From Achromobacter pestifer (GTDB lineage Bacteria > Pseudomonadota > Gammaproteobacteria > Burkholderiales > Burkholderiaceae_B): DNA of 64,000 bases. The translations under genes were made by a program, and so were the position numbers. The stretch covers positions 558,001 to 622,000 of the forward strand of contig NZ_CADIJX010000003.1 of NCBI RefSeq assembly GCF_902859625.1, written 5' to 3'. Position 1 is the stretch's first letter. Every line of letters begins with the position of its first letter. This document shows, in pieces, positions 1 through 8,525 of the stretch. The notes under the pieces were generated by a model. The model had not been told where the DNA came from. It made no database searches and worked only from the letters and a program-made list of their open reading frames with translations.

Positions 1-352
1 CGGTGGCCAGCACCCGTCGCGCCAGCGGCAGTGCCTGCGCGTAGATTTGCGCGCCTCCGATCACGTAGGCCTGCGCCACATCGCCGCAGGCGGCAATGGC
101 GGCTTCCAGGGTCGGCGTGACGATCGCGCCCGTGGCGCTGAACGCGGGGTTGCGGCTGATCACGATGTTGCTGCGGCCGGGCAGCGGGCGGCCCAGCGAA
201 TCCCAGGTCTTGCGGCCCATGATGATGGGATGGCCCAGCGTACTGCGCTTGAAATGCGCCAGATCGGCCGGCAATTTCCAGGGCAGGGTGTTGTCGCGTC
301 CGATGACGCGGTTGTCGGAATAGGCAACGATCAGGGTAAGGCTGGCAGGCAT
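1..352 (-). CDS. folA: Dihydrofolate reductase, 3' end off the window
   Basis: Reduces 7,8-dihydrofolate to tetrahydrofolate with NADPH in the cytosol, regenerating the folate oxidised by thymidylate synthase. The 117 visible residues are about the first three quarters of a normal ~160-residue enzyme; the gene runs off the left edge. Visible family features are LPWKLPADL with the catalytic acid at Asp30, the NADPH-binding stretch IIMGRKTWDSLGRPLPGR, and YVIGGAQIY near the cut. The start is ATG at 352, which gives the usual short N-terminus before the first beta strand (LTLIVAYS). It lies 75 nt downstream of the cyclic-di-GMP gene and in the same direction as thyA, its metabolic partner. Family assignment is certain; only the C-terminus is unseen. 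Confidence 0.95.
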   Translation of the reverse strand, partial: MPASLTLIVAYSDNRVIGRDNTLPWKLPADLAHFKRSTLGHPIIMGRKTWDSLGRPLPGRSNIVISRNPAFSATGAIVTPTLEAAIAACGDVAQAYVIGGAQIYAQALPLARRVLAT

Positions 353-427
353 GCGGGCGGGCAAAAGATGGGATCGGCCGGGGTTCGGCCAATCAGACGG
401 CGTAAGCGTAGCAAATTCCGCCCTGTC

Positions 428-2491
428 TTAGCCGGCCGCGTGCTCCAGGAACTCCGTCGCGGGCATCGGGCGGCCCAGCAGGAAGCCCTGCAAGGAATCG
501 CAACCCAGGCCAGTCAGGAATTTCTGTTGCGCCGCCGTTTCCACGCCTTCGGCGACGATGCGCAGATTCAGTTGCTGCGCCAGCGCGACGATGGCCGACA
601 CAATCGCGGCGTCTTCGTTGTCGTGTTCCAGCTGGTTCACGAACCCTCGGTCGATCTTCAGTTCCGTGGCGGGCAGGCGTTTCAGATACAGCAGGCTGGA
701 ATAGCCGGTGCCGAAGTCGTCGATCGAGATGGTCACGCCCAGGCCCGACAGGCGCTTGAGCACGGCCAGGCTGGCCTCGGCATCCCGCATGGCGGTGGAT
801 TCCGTCACTTCCAGCGTCAGGCAGGCGGGCGGGACATCGTGCTTGGCCAGAGCGGAGCGCACCGTTTCAACCAGGCTGGCGTGCGCGAATTGCAGGGCCG
901 AAATGTTGACGGCGATGGTCCAGTGGCCTTGGCCGGCGTTGATCCATTCGCGCATCTGCCGGCAGGCTTCGTTGATCACCCATTCCCCGATGGACAGGAT
1001 CAAGCCCGTCTTTTCGGCAGTGGGAATGAACTGGTCCGGGCCGACCAGACCGCGCGTCGGATGGTTCCAGCGCAGCAGCGCTTCGGCTCCCATGATGGGG
1101 CCGGCGGGCGCCTCATACTTGGGTTGGTAGTGCAGCACGAATTGATTGCGCTCCTGCGCCAGGCGCAAGTCGTGCAGCAGTTCGATCTGTTCGTGCGCGT
1201 CGGCGTTCATGGACGGCTCGAAGAAGCTGTATCCGGTGCCGCCCAGGCGCTTGGCGTGGTACATGGCGGCGTCGGCGTTGGTCAGCAGGCTGTGCGTGTC
1301 CTCGCCATCGTTGGGATAGATGGCGATGCCCACGCTGGACGTGACCAGCACTTCGTGCCCGTAGACCATGACGGGACGGGCAATGGCTTCGATCAACCGG
1401 TCTGCCACATTGGCGGCGTCGGTCGGTTCGATCACTTCGCTCAGCACGATGAATTCGTCGCCGCCCAGGCGCGCGACGGTATCCTGCGTGCGCAGCGTCT
1501 GACGGATGCGCTGGGCCAGGTCGATCAGCAGGGCATCGCCGGTGTGGTGGCCGTAGGCGTCATTGACCGCCTTGAAGCCGTCCAGGTCGAAGAACAGTAC
1601 GGCGAAATAACCCTTGCGGCGGCTGGCGCTTTCGATGGCCTGTTCCATCCGGTCTTCAAGCAGGATGCGGTTCGGCAGTTTGGTCAGGGTGTCGTGCAGC
1701 GCGAGCTGCACCAATTCTTCGTTGGCTTCGGCCAAGGACGACGCCAGCGCGGACGTGCGGGCTTCCAATCGGTTGTCCAGCACGGCGACCACCAGGGCGA
1801 TGGCCAGGACGCTCAGCGTCACGGCGGTCACGGCAATGGCCAGCCAACCGGCCGAGATGCCGCCGTCGGCGGCCATGCAGATGCTGCCGGCTGGGAAGCC
1901 CGCAGCCTCCATGCCCGAATAGTGCATGCCGACGATGGCGATGCCCATGACGACCGATGCGAGCGGCCGGGAGAAGGCCACGCGGGGCCCATCATGGCGC
2001 AAGTGATAGGTGATCCATAGCGCCGCGCCAGAGGCGACCACGGCGATCACGATGGACAGCGCGAACCATTTTGTGTCGTAGACGATGCCAGGCGCCATGC
2101 GCATCGCGGCCATGCCCAGGTAGTGCATCGTGGCGATGCCCACGCCCATGAGCAAGGCGCCGGCGATCAGCCTGCGCTTGGGGAGCTCGTCTTTACATAC
2201 GATCCACAGGGCAAAGGCCGAGCAGCCGATGGCGATGGCCAGCGACAGCACCGTCAGCGGCAGGTCGTAGCCCATGGGGATGGGCAGGCTGAAGGCCAGC
2301 ATGCCGACAAAGTGCATGGACCAGATGCCGATGCCCATGGCGAACGCGCCACCCGCCAGCCAGTAGCGCGCGGCCGGCAGCCCGTTCGAGGCCCGTACGC
2401 GATTGGCCATGCCCAACGCCGTGTATGACGCCAGGATGGCGACCCCTAGAGATACGAGGACGAGCGAAGGGTTATAAGTTCCAACGAGCAT
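428..2491 (-). CDS. Membrane MHYT-GGDEF-EAL cyclic-di-GMP protein
   Basis: A 687-residue predicted inner-membrane protein that should make and/or degrade cyclic-di-GMP. The N-terminal ~235 residues form a seven-helix MHYT sensor with the three diagnostic motifs MHFVG (59), MHYLG (122) and MHYSG (189); these His/Met motifs are proposed in the family to bind a metal such as copper and sense a diatomic gas or redox state. The GGDEF domain follows, with an intact GGDEF at 343-347 and an RTQD inhibitory site (RxxD) five residues before it. The EAL domain starts near 450 and keeps EALLRWNHP (470), EVTES, DDFGTGYSS and VAEGVET. Both catalytic domains therefore look intact, so the protein may be bifunctional; which activity dominates cannot be read from sequence. 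It sits between thyA and folA with no functional link to either. Confidence 0.93.
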   Translation of the reverse strand: MLVGTYNPSLVLVSLGVAILASYTALGMANRVRASNGLPAARYWLAGGAFAMGIGIWSMHFVGMLAFSLPIPMGYDLPLTVLSLAIAIGCSAFALWIVCKDELPKRRLIAGALLMGVGIATMHYLGMAAMRMAPGIVYDTKWFALSIVIAVVASGAALWITYHLRHDGPRVAFSRPLASVVMGIAIVGMHYSGMEAAGFPAGSICMAADGGISAGWLAIAVTAVTLSVLAIALVVAVLDNRLEARTSALASSLAEANEELVQLALHDTLTKLPNRILLEDRMEQAIESASRRKGYFAVLFFDLDGFKAVNDAYGHHTGDALLIDLAQRIRQTLRTQDTVARLGGDEFIVLSEVIEPTDAANVADRLIEAIARPVMVYGHEVLVTSSVGIAIYPNDGEDTHSLLTNADAAMYHAKRLGGTGYSFFEPSMNADAHEQIELLHDLRLAQERNQFVLHYQPKYEAPAGPIMGAEALLRWNHPTRGLVGPDQFIPTAEKTGLILSIGEWVINEACRQMREWINAGQGHWTIAVNISALQFAHASLVETVRSALAKHDVPPACLTLEVTESTAMRDAEASLAVLKRLSGLGVTISIDDFGTGYSSLLYLKRLPATELKIDRGFVNQLEHDNEDAAIVSAIVALAQQLNLRIVAEGVETAAQQKFLTGLGCDSLQGFLLGRPMPATEFLEHAAG

Positions 2492-2916
2492 TTGTGGGTC
2501 CTGTCCTGAGCGCTTACTACGGTCGCGCCGGCCTCAAATCAAATCAATTAGTAGTCAACAGTTGCAATTGAGTCGCAAGGAAATTCCTGCTGTCGACGCT
2601 GGCGATTTACGTACTCTCTTGTCGGGAAGGGGGATGGGGCGGGCAATGCCTGCGGTCGGCGCTGCCGGGCGGGCTGCGCGGTCTCGCGGCAAGCGACAGG
2701 CGCGGCGCGGCATGGGCCGGTCGGAAGCCGCGGCGCGCAACGCATTCTGGACAAGCGTCCGAGGCTAAGGGATGGGTTATACCGAAAACGCGCTTCCAGA
2801 AGCTCACCAATCTTCACTTATGGCCGACAGGCGCGGCAGATCCACCACCGGGCGGGGCCGGCGGCGGCCGCTTGCCCGCGTCCCAGGCGGCCGGTGCCGG
2901 CTCGCCGGGCGCGATC
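2492..2916. other. Intergenic stretch with no supported gene
   Basis: This 425-base gap separates the start of the cyclic-di-GMP gene from the end of thyA. Several short open frames exist on both strands but are Arg/Pro/Ala-rich, overlap one another and have no convincing ribosome binding site. The part next to 2491 is AT-rich (around 2515-2580) and probably carries the promoter of the cyclic-di-GMP gene. I see no clear terminator for thyA. Confidence 0.5.
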
Positions 2917-3888
2917 TTACACGGCCATGGGGGCCGTGAGCGGGGCGTGGTGCGTGTAGCCGGTCAGTGAGAAGTCGCCGGGCTCAACCTTTTCGAGCCA
3001 TTCCGGTTCGTAGCGGCCTGTCACGGCGAAATCGGGGATGCGGTCGGACAGCACCAGCTTGGGCGATTCGTAGGGCTCGCGGGTCAGTTGCTCGCGCAGC
3101 ATCGGCAGATGGTTTTCGTAGATGTGCGCGTCGCCGATGAAATACGTGAACCAGCGCGGGGTGTAGCCGGTCAGGCGTCCCACCAGATGCAGCAGCGCGG
3201 CGCCTTCCGTCAGGTTGAAGGGCGTGCCCAGGCCGACATCGTTGGAACGGATGTACAGGCAAAGCGAGATTTCGCGGGTGGTCGCGTTGGGCAGGAATTG
3301 GTAGAGCAGATGGCAGGGCGGCAAGGCCATTTCTTCGATCTGGGCCCAGTTCCAGCCGTGGAACAGGATGCGGCGGTCGCCCGGACGCTCGTGGATGGTG
3401 TCCAGGCATTGGCGCAATTGGTCCACTGCCTTGTACAGCAGCACCTTCGGCACGCCGCCTTCCTCAAGCTCGGACACCTTGGCGTAGCCGCGAGACAGGG
3501 CGTCTTCGATTTGCGCCGGGCGGCTGGCATCCAGCAGCTTGTAGGCCGGCCACTGGCGCCATTGCACGCCATAGACCGGGCCCAGGTCATCGGGGCCTTC
3601 GCGGTACGGGTTGGCCAGCCACTGGCTGTTTTCGTTGGCGTTTTGATCCCAGACCTTGCAGCCCAGTTCGCGGAATTCCGCGGCATTGCGCGACGCGCGC
3701 ATGAAACCCACCATTTCGCCGATGGCGGACTTGAACGCCAGTTTCTTGGTGGTGACGGCGGGAAAGCCCTTTTGCAGGTCGAATCGCAACGACGCGCCCG
3801 GCATGCTGATGGTGCGTATGCCCGTCCGGTTGTCCTGCCACGCGCCGGTGTCCAGGATGGATTGAACGAGGTCCAGGTATTGTTTCAT
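2917..3888 (-). CDS. thyA: Thymidylate synthase
   Basis: Methylates dUMP to dTMP using 5,10-methylenetetrahydrofolate and releases dihydrofolate, which FolA recycles. The 323-residue product has the N-terminal [11 protein letters not shown] loop that binds phosphate, the active-site cysteine in [11 protein letters not shown] (Cys192), the folate-side stretch [12 protein letters not shown] and the terminal APMAV. It is about 60 residues longer than the 264-residue E. coli enzyme; the extra sequence lies in the middle, roughly residues 90-155, as in other long-form bacterial ThyA proteins. The ATG at 3888 matches the family N-terminus (MKQYLDLV). It is in the same direction as folA, but the cyclic-di-GMP gene lies between them. 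Confidence 0.97.
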   Translation of the reverse strand: MKQYLDLVQSILDTGAWQDNRTGIRTISMPGASLRFDLQKGFPAVTTKKLAFKSAIGEMVGFMRASRNAAEFRELGCKVWDQNANENSQWLANPYREGPDDLGPVYGVQWRQWPAYKLLDASRPAQIEDALSRGYAKVSELEEGGVPKVLLYKAVDQLRQCLDTIHERPGDRRILFHGWNWAQIEEMALPPCHLLYQFLPNATTREISLCLYIRSNDVGLGTPFNLTEGAALLHLVGRLTGYTPRWFTYFIGDAHIYENHLPMLREQLTREPYESPKLVLSDRIPDFAVTGRYEPEWLEKVEPGDFSLTGYTHHAPLTAPMAV

Positions 3889-4005
3889 GGCGGTCCTTGT
3901 GTTCGCCCGCCCCGCGGGTGACGCAAATTGGCCGCCGCGTGCGACGCGGCGGCGCTTATCAAGATAGGGAAGAGAATAGGGCGAATTACACCACGCGGCC
4001 GCGGC

Positions 4006-4449
4006 TTACGCGGTGGCGGGCGCTTCCTGCGTGTCGACGATTTCGACCGAGAACGTCAGCGCGGCGGTCTTCTCCAGCATGGCCGAGGCCGAGCAGTATT
4101 TTTCGTGCGACAGCTGTACGGCGCGTTCGACCGCGGCTTGCGGCAGGTTGCGGCCGGTGACCGTGAAGGCGAAATGGATGCGGGTAAAGACCTTGGGGTC
4201 GGCGTCTGCGCGATCGGCCTGGAGCTTGACGCTGCAACCCGAGACCGCATGGCGGCCGCGCTTGAGGATCAGCACGACGTCGTAGGCGGTGCAGCCGCCG
4301 GTGCCGGCCAGCAGCATTTCCATCGGGCGGGGCGCCAGGTTGTGTCCGCCGCCATCCACCGCGCCATCCATCACGGCCACGTGGCCGCTGCCGGTGCTGG
4401 CGGTAAAGAGCATGCCATTGGGGCCGCCCCAGTCGATCGTGCATTCCAT
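4006..4449 (-). CDS. OsmC-family protein (YhfA-like)
   Basis: A 147-residue cytosolic protein of the OsmC/Ohr superfamily, whose members reduce organic hydroperoxides through a pair of cysteines. The two expected cysteines are visible: Cys53 in AGTGGCTAYDVV at the start of the long central helix, and Cys119 in SHEKYCSASAML. The N-terminal Gly-rich strands (TIDWGGPNGMLFTASTGSG) match the YhfA-like branch rather than OsmC or Ohr proper. The frame stays open upstream to 5070, but ATG 4449 gives the family N-terminus and a normal length. The substrate of this branch is unknown. The gene is read towards thyA and is divergent from coq7, 123 nt away. Confidence 0.9.
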   Translation of the reverse strand: MECTIDWGGPNGMLFTASTGSGHVAVMDGAVDGGGHNLAPRPMEMLLAGTGGCTAYDVVLILKRGRHAVSGCSVKLQADRADADPKVFTRIHFAFTVTGRNLPQAAVERAVQLSHEKYCSASAMLEKTAALTFSVEIVDTQEAPATA

Positions 4450-4572
4450 TTTGTGTGTCCTTGAGCTTTGAGCGCAGTCAATGATTGATGATACCTGTTG
4501 CGTACAATTCCAGGCACGAGAGTCCCACCCCGCATCAGGGGTGTGTGCCCCAGTTTTGCCTAGGAGTTGTCC

Positions 4573-5250
4573 ATGTCCACCGCCCTGTCCCAGCCCGGCC
4601 CCGTTTCTTTCCTGCGTCGGGTCAGCCCCCTCGATGCCTTGCTGGCCGAAGCGGATCGCGCGTTGCGGGTGCTGTCCAACAACGCCACCGCCGGCCGGCC
4701 GTACCCAGCCAAGACCGAGGAAGCGCCAGATGCGATGAGCGCGCAGGAAAAACGCCATTCGGCGGGCTTGATGCGCGTGAATCATGTGGGAGAGGTCTGC
4801 GCGCAGGCGCTGTATCGTGGGCAGGCATCGGTCTGCCGAGAACCCGCGCCGCGGGCGCTGCTGCTGAATGCCGCTTCCGAGGAAGTCGATCATCTGGTCT
4901 GGTGCAACGAGAGGCTGACGGAGCTGGGTAGCCGGCCCAGCCTGCTTAACCCGGTCTGGTATGCCGGATCGTTTGCGTTGGGCGTGCTGGCAAGTTATGC
5001 GGGCGTGCCGCGCAATCTGGGTTTCATGGCAGAGACCGAACGGCAGGTCGAGGCGCATCTGGAAGAACATTTACGCACCTTGCCGGTGCAGGACGAGCGT
5101 TCGCGCGAGATCGTGCGGAAGATGAAGGACGACGAGGCAGAGCATCGCGCCAGCGCCGAACGGGCGGGTGGCGTGCCATTGCCGGGCCCTGTGAAGGCGG
5201 CGATGCGGGCGATGTCCAAGGTGATGACGACAACCGCGTATTGGATCTGA
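4573..5250 (+). CDS. coq7: Demethoxyubiquinone hydroxylase
   Basis: A di-iron monooxygenase that adds a ring hydroxyl late in ubiquinone synthesis; it associates with the inner membrane. The 225-residue product carries the ferritin-like ligand motifs in order: MRVNHVGEVCAQ (residues 67-78), ASEEVDHLVW, ERQVEAHLEEHL and KDDEAEHRASA. These supply the Glu and ExxH ligands of the di-iron centre. ATG 4573 is preferred over the in-frame TTG at 4567 because AGGAG (4562-4566) stands six bases before the ATG. Many Betaproteobacteria use Coq7 for this step where E. coli uses the flavoprotein UbiF. Confidence 0.94.
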   Translation: MSTALSQPGPVSFLRRVSPLDALLAEADRALRVLSNNATAGRPYPAKTEEAPDAMSAQEKRHSAGLMRVNHVGEVCAQALYRGQASVCREPAPRALLLNAASEEVDHLVWCNERLTELGSRPSLLNPVWYAGSFALGVLASYAGVPRNLGFMAETERQVEAHLEEHLRTLPVQDERSREIVRKMKDDEAEHRASAERAGGVPLPGPVKAAMRAMSKVMTTTAYWI

Positions 5251-5372
5251 AGCCTGGCTGTGGCCAAAATGTTGCAGTGCGCAAATTTCGCCGCATGCTG
5301 GTGCAAGACGCACCGTTCTGGTGCAAATAACAGGGTGGGATTACCCGGCATTGTCTAGGGTTAGCCCCCGGC

Positions 5373-5405
5373 GGGTTTACCCGTTCGGCAAAAACCCTTT
5401 TTTTT
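5373..5405 (+). terminator. Putative terminator after coq7
   Basis: GGGTTT (5373-5378) can pair with AAACCC (5392-5397), followed directly by a run of eight T (5398-5405). The stem is short and the loop is 13 bases, so it is a modest terminator. It lies about 120 bases downstream of coq7 and upstream of the small-RNA promoter. Confidence 0.5.
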
Positions 5406-5505
5406 GTAAGGTCACGCATTGCTGCGGGTTTCCAGAGGGTGGCGCAGGAATTTGCTGCAAAAACGCAACGCGAAAACAGGTCTTCCAAAGAGGTTAAAAA
5501 AATTC

Positions 5506-5534
5506 TTGCATCGCACAAAAAACCTCGGTACTAT
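5506..5534 (+). promoter_or_regulatory. Sigma-70 promoter of the small RNA
   Basis: TTGCAT (5506-5511) and TACTAT (5529-5534) are separated by exactly 17 bases. Each box matches its consensus (TTGACA, TATAAT) at four or more positions, and the local sequence is AT-rich in an otherwise GC-rich genome. Transcription would start near 5541. No open frame with a ribosome site follows, but a strong terminator does, at 5655-5687. Confidence 0.65.
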
Positions 5535-5540
5535 TCAGTC

Positions 5541-5687
5541 ATCGGATGTTGAAACGCAGTCGGCGCGGTGCCAAACCCCGAATGCGTAGTGAGCAGAAAG
5601 CCAGCTCCCAACATGCCACGGTTGTCTCCTCCACCCTCCTCCTTTGGTGGATTTAGCCCGAGATCTTACGATCTCGGGCTTTTTTTT
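5541..5687 (+). ncRNA. Putative small RNA with looped anti-SD motif
   Basis: A stand-alone transcription unit of about 147 nt: promoter, no coding frame, perfect intrinsic terminator. Folding by eye gives three parts. The first is a domain closed by ATGTTG (5546-5551) with CAACAT (5609-5614). The second is a hairpin whose stem is TCCACC (5630-5635) with GGTGGA (5646-5651) and whose loop is CTCCTCCTTT. The third is the terminator stem-loop. CTCCTCC, complementary to a Shine-Dalgarno sequence, occurs twice (5626-5632 and 5636-5642), the second copy fully in the loop. This design is known from alphaproteobacterial CcsR RNAs and, from memory, from a betaproteobacterial toxic small-RNA family. Function is inferred, and the start base is approximate. 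Confidence 0.6.
5655..5687 (+). terminator. Intrinsic terminator of the small RNA
   Basis: A perfect 11-bp stem, AGCCCGAGATC (5655-5665) with GATCTCGGGCT (5670-5680), closes a TTAC tetraloop and runs straight into eight T (5680-5687). This is the best-formed intrinsic terminator in the window. Confidence 0.9.
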
Positions 5688-6030
5688 ATCTCCCGTCAAT
5701 ACGTCCCTATTTTTTGAGGAAGCTTGTCTGGCCAGGCTGGCGGGCGGCATATCCTCCCTATGGAGGCATCCGCGTTTTCCCTTGGATATTTCGCGTGTTG
5801 CCGGGCGGAAAGCTCTACAATCAGCGCATGAAATCTGTATTTCCGCGCCTTCGCGGTGTTGTGACGCCAGCCCCCTTCAACCGACGGTCAGTGGGTGGGC
5901 GAACGGTTCGATCCCGGGTGTTACGTTTCGTGCCCGTGAATTGCACTTCCTTATCCCTCCCATATATGGGCGTTACACCTGCCTCCGATAATGGCGGGCC
6001 TGTCTCGATAGACCAACCAGAGGTGATTCT
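5688..6030. other. Leader region of the polysaccharide cluster
   Basis: These 343 bases lie between the small-RNA terminator and the first polysaccharide gene. I see a small hairpin CCTCC-CTAT-GGAGG (5753-5766) and an AT-richer patch around 5770-5830. Short frames here have no coding character. No JUMPstart/ops element (GGCGGTAG), common upstream of such clusters in other bacteria, is present. Confidence 0.4.
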
Positions 6031-7137
6031 GTGACCTGGCTGTATATCTGCGTGGTCGCGTTCATGGTGGGCGGACTCATCGTGTGGTCGGAGCGCTGGC
6101 ATGGGCGCTTTACCGGCGACAGCGACCTTAATAAGCCACAAGCAAACCATTCCCGCGCGACGCCCCGCGTTGGCGGGCTGGCCGTGCTTGCGGGCACGCT
6201 GTTGGGCCTGCTGGTCTTGGGCCCCGCCAATATGACGCTGACCTGGCTGTGGCCCGCGCTGTTCGTCGCCGCCTTGCCGGTGTTCGTGGCCGGCCTGCTG
6301 GAAGACATTACGAAAGACATCGGCGCCAGCAAGCGTTTGCTGGCGGCGTTTCTGTCGGCGGCGATTGCCTGGTGGTTGCTGGGCGGCGTCAGCCGTGTCG
6401 GCATGGCGCCAGTGGATTACGTGCTGTCGTTCTGGCCGGTATCCCTGTTGTTCACCATGTTCGCGGTGGGTGGCTGTACGCATGCGCTGAACATCGTGGA
6501 CGGCATGAACGGCCTGGCCGGCATGGTGGCCACGCTGATGGCAGTGTCGATCAGCCTGGTGGCGATGCAAGTGGGCGATGTGCCGATCTTCCTGATTTCC
6601 GCCGCGTTGGCATCCGCGACGCTGGGTTTCCTGGTCTGGAACTTCCCGTTCGGCCGCGTCTTCCTGGGCGATGGCGGCGCGTATTTCCTGGGCTTCATGC
6701 TGGCTGAGCTGGCGGTGTTGCTGGTGGTGCGCAATCCGTCGGTGTCGCCGTTCTACGCGCTGGCCGTGTTGTTCTACCCCGTATTTGAAACCGGATTCTC
6801 GATCTGGCGCCGGCGCTTCAAGCGTGGCGTGCCTGTCGATCAACCGGATGCCCTGCACTTGCACCAGCTGGTATTCCGCCGCCTGGTCCGGGTCACGTTC
6901 AGCCGAGGCCGGCGCCATGCCGTGCCGGCGCTGTGCAACGCGATGGCCTCGCCCTACATGTGGGTGCTGGCGTTGATCGGCTTGGTGCCGGCCACGATCT
7001 GGTGGGACAACGCTTGGGCCCTCAGCGCCAGCCTCGTGGTGTTCGCCAGCGTCTATATCTGGCTGTATGCGCGCCTGGTGTCCTGGCGCCGTCCGGGCTG
7101 GCTGCTGCTGCCGTCTGTTTTGAAGACCTCGGATTAG
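6031..7137 (+). CDS. Polyprenyl-phosphate sugar-1-phosphate transferase
   Basis: An integral membrane enzyme of the MraY/WecA/WbpL family (glycosyltransferase family 4 of phosphotransferases). It should start an oligosaccharide by moving an N-acetylhexosamine-1-phosphate from its UDP form to undecaprenyl phosphate on the inner face of the membrane. The 368 residues form about ten hydrophobic segments. Family motifs are visible: GGLAVLAG near residue 49, NIVDGMNGLAGM (the aspartate-containing loop) and GRVFLGDGGAYFLGF. The start is GTG 6031, preceded by AGAGGTG. It opens a one-direction run of polysaccharide genes, which supports the initiating role. The exact sugar (GlcNAc, GalNAc, QuiNAc or FucNAc) cannot be told from sequence. 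Confidence 0.88.
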   Translation: MTWLYICVVAFMVGGLIVWSERWHGRFTGDSDLNKPQANHSRATPRVGGLAVLAGTLLGLLVLGPANMTLTWLWPALFVAALPVFVAGLLEDITKDIGASKRLLAAFLSAAIAWWLLGGVSRVGMAPVDYVLSFWPVSLLFTMFAVGGCTHALNIVDGMNGLAGMVATLMAVSISLVAMQVGDVPIFLISAALASATLGFLVWNFPFGRVFLGDGGAYFLGFMLAELAVLLVVRNPSVSPFYALAVLFYPVFETGFSIWRRRFKRGVPVDQPDALHLHQLVFRRLVRVTFSRGRRHAVPALCNAMASPYMWVLALIGLVPATIWWDNAWALSASLVVFASVYIWLYARLVSWRRPGWLLLPSVLKTSD

Positions 7138-7235
7138 TGTTGAGTGCCCCGGCGATTGCCGCCGGGGGCTCGGTTATTCATCGATCACCCGACCATATTT
7201 AAATGCCGTAATCGTTCTACGGTGAAGGGAGAGTT

Positions 7236-8513
7236 ATGTTGCGAATTCAGGATGTGAAACTTGCTGTCGTCGGCCTGGGCTACGTCGGTCTGCCCCTGGC
7301 GGTGGAGTTCGGCAAGAAGCGCTCGGTCATCGGGTTCGATATCAATACGCGCCGCATCGACGCCTTGAAGGCTGGTCACGATCACACGCTGGAAGTCAAC
7401 GACGACGAGCTGGCTGAAGCCGCTCAGTTGACCTACACCGCTGACCGCGCCGAACTGGGCCAGGCCAACGTGTTCATCGTGACCGTGCCGACGCCCATCG
7501 ACGAATACAAGCAACCGGACCTGACTCCGCTGGTCAAGGCCAGCGAGACGATCGGCGCGGTGCTCAAGCGCGGCGACATCGTCATCTATGAATCCACCGT
7601 ATATCCGGGCGCCACGGAAGAAGACTGCGTGCCGGTGCTGGAGCGTGTGTCGGGCCTGAAGTTCAACGAGGACTTCTACGCCGGCTACAGCCCCGAGCGC
7701 ATCAACCCGGGCGACAAGGATCACCGCGTCAGCACGATCAAGAAGGTCACGTCGGGTTCCACGCCGGAAGTCGCCGAACTGGTCGATCAGCTGTACAAGC
7801 AGATCATCACCGCCGGCACCCACAAGGCATCCAGCATCCGCGTGGCCGAAGCCGCCAAGGTGATCGAGAACACGCAGCGTGACGTCAACATCGCGCTGAT
7901 CAACGAACTGGCCCTGATCTTCAACAAGATGGGCATCGACACCGAAGCCGTGCTGCAAGCCGCCGGCACCAAGTGGAACTTCCTGCCGTTCCGTCCGGGC
8001 CTGGTCGGCGGCCATTGCATCGGCGTGGACCCCTACTACCTGACGCACAAGGCGCAATCGATCGGCTATCACCCCGAGATCATCCTGGCGGGCCGTCGCC
8101 TGAACGATTCGATGGGCGGCTACGTGGTGTCGCAACTGGTCAAGGCGATGACCAAGCAGCGCATTCACGTGCAGGGCGCGCGCGTGCTGGTCATGGGTTT
8201 GGCCTTCAAGGAAAACTGCCCCGACCTGCGCAACACCCGCATTGTGGACATCGTGCGCGAATTGGGCGACTACAACGTCGAAGTGGACGTCTATGACCCG
8301 TGGGTTGACACCGAGGAAGCCGTGCATGAATACGGGCTGACGCCGGTCGCCAAGCTGGAAGAGGGCAAGTACGACGCCGTGATCCTGGCGGTTGCGCACA
8401 ACCAGTTCAAGGCTCTGGGCGCGGAAGGCATCCGCAAACTGGGCAAGGCACAACACATTCTGTATGACTTGAAGTATGTGTTGTCGGCCGACGAATCTGA
8501 TCTGCGCCTGTAA
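7236..8513 (+). CDS. UDP-N-acetylhexosamine 6-dehydrogenase (WbpO/TviB type)
   Basis: Oxidises C6 of UDP-GlcNAc (or UDP-GalNAc) with two NAD+ to the uronic acid. The 425-residue cytosolic protein has the N-terminal NAD-binding motif [15 protein letters not shown], the conserved [14 protein letters not shown], the stretch [10 protein letters not shown] and the catalytic cysteine in [12 protein letters not shown] (Cys261). The C-terminal domain [17 protein letters not shown] is standard. Overall sequence is closest in style to the Vi-antigen enzyme TviB/VipA and to WbpO. A good ribosome site (AAGGGAGAG) precedes ATG 7236. The next gene is the matching epimerase, 12 nt away, the classic TviB-TviC pairing. 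Confidence 0.92.
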   Translation: MLRIQDVKLAVVGLGYVGLPLAVEFGKKRSVIGFDINTRRIDALKAGHDHTLEVNDDELAEAAQLTYTADRAELGQANVFIVTVPTPIDEYKQPDLTPLVKASETIGAVLKRGDIVIYESTVYPGATEEDCVPVLERVSGLKFNEDFYAGYSPERINPGDKDHRVSTIKKVTSGSTPEVAELVDQLYKQIITAGTHKASSIRVAEAAKVIENTQRDVNIALINELALIFNKMGIDTEAVLQAAGTKWNFLPFRPGLVGGHCIGVDPYYLTHKAQSIGYHPEIILAGRRLNDSMGGYVVSQLVKAMTKQRIHVQGARVLVMGLAFKENCPDLRNTRIVDIVRELGDYNVEVDVYDPWVDTEEAVHEYGLTPVAKLEEGKYDAVILAVAHNQFKALGAEGIRKLGKAQHILYDLKYVLSADESDLRL

Positions 8514-8525
8514 GGACTTCTCTCT

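Noticed and set aside
47..2020. 657-residue open frame on the plus strand
   Set aside because: It is antisense to folA and the cyclic-di-GMP gene, both with clear domains; its sequence is His/Gln/Arg-rich shadow typical of high GC.
2548..2817. Short open frames between thyA and the cyclic-di-GMP gene
   Set aside because: Overlapping Arg/Pro-rich frames on both strands without ribosome sites.
2917..3888. ThyA length (323 residues) as a novelty
   Set aside because: Long-form bacterial thymidylate synthases with a central insertion are known.
4450..5070. Upstream in-frame extension of the OsmC-like protein
   Set aside because: It is antisense to coq7 and its promoter; the OsmC family starts at the chosen Met.
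5541..5687. 6S RNA
   Set aside because: The ends do not pair into the long rod of 6S RNA and the 3' end is a classic terminator.
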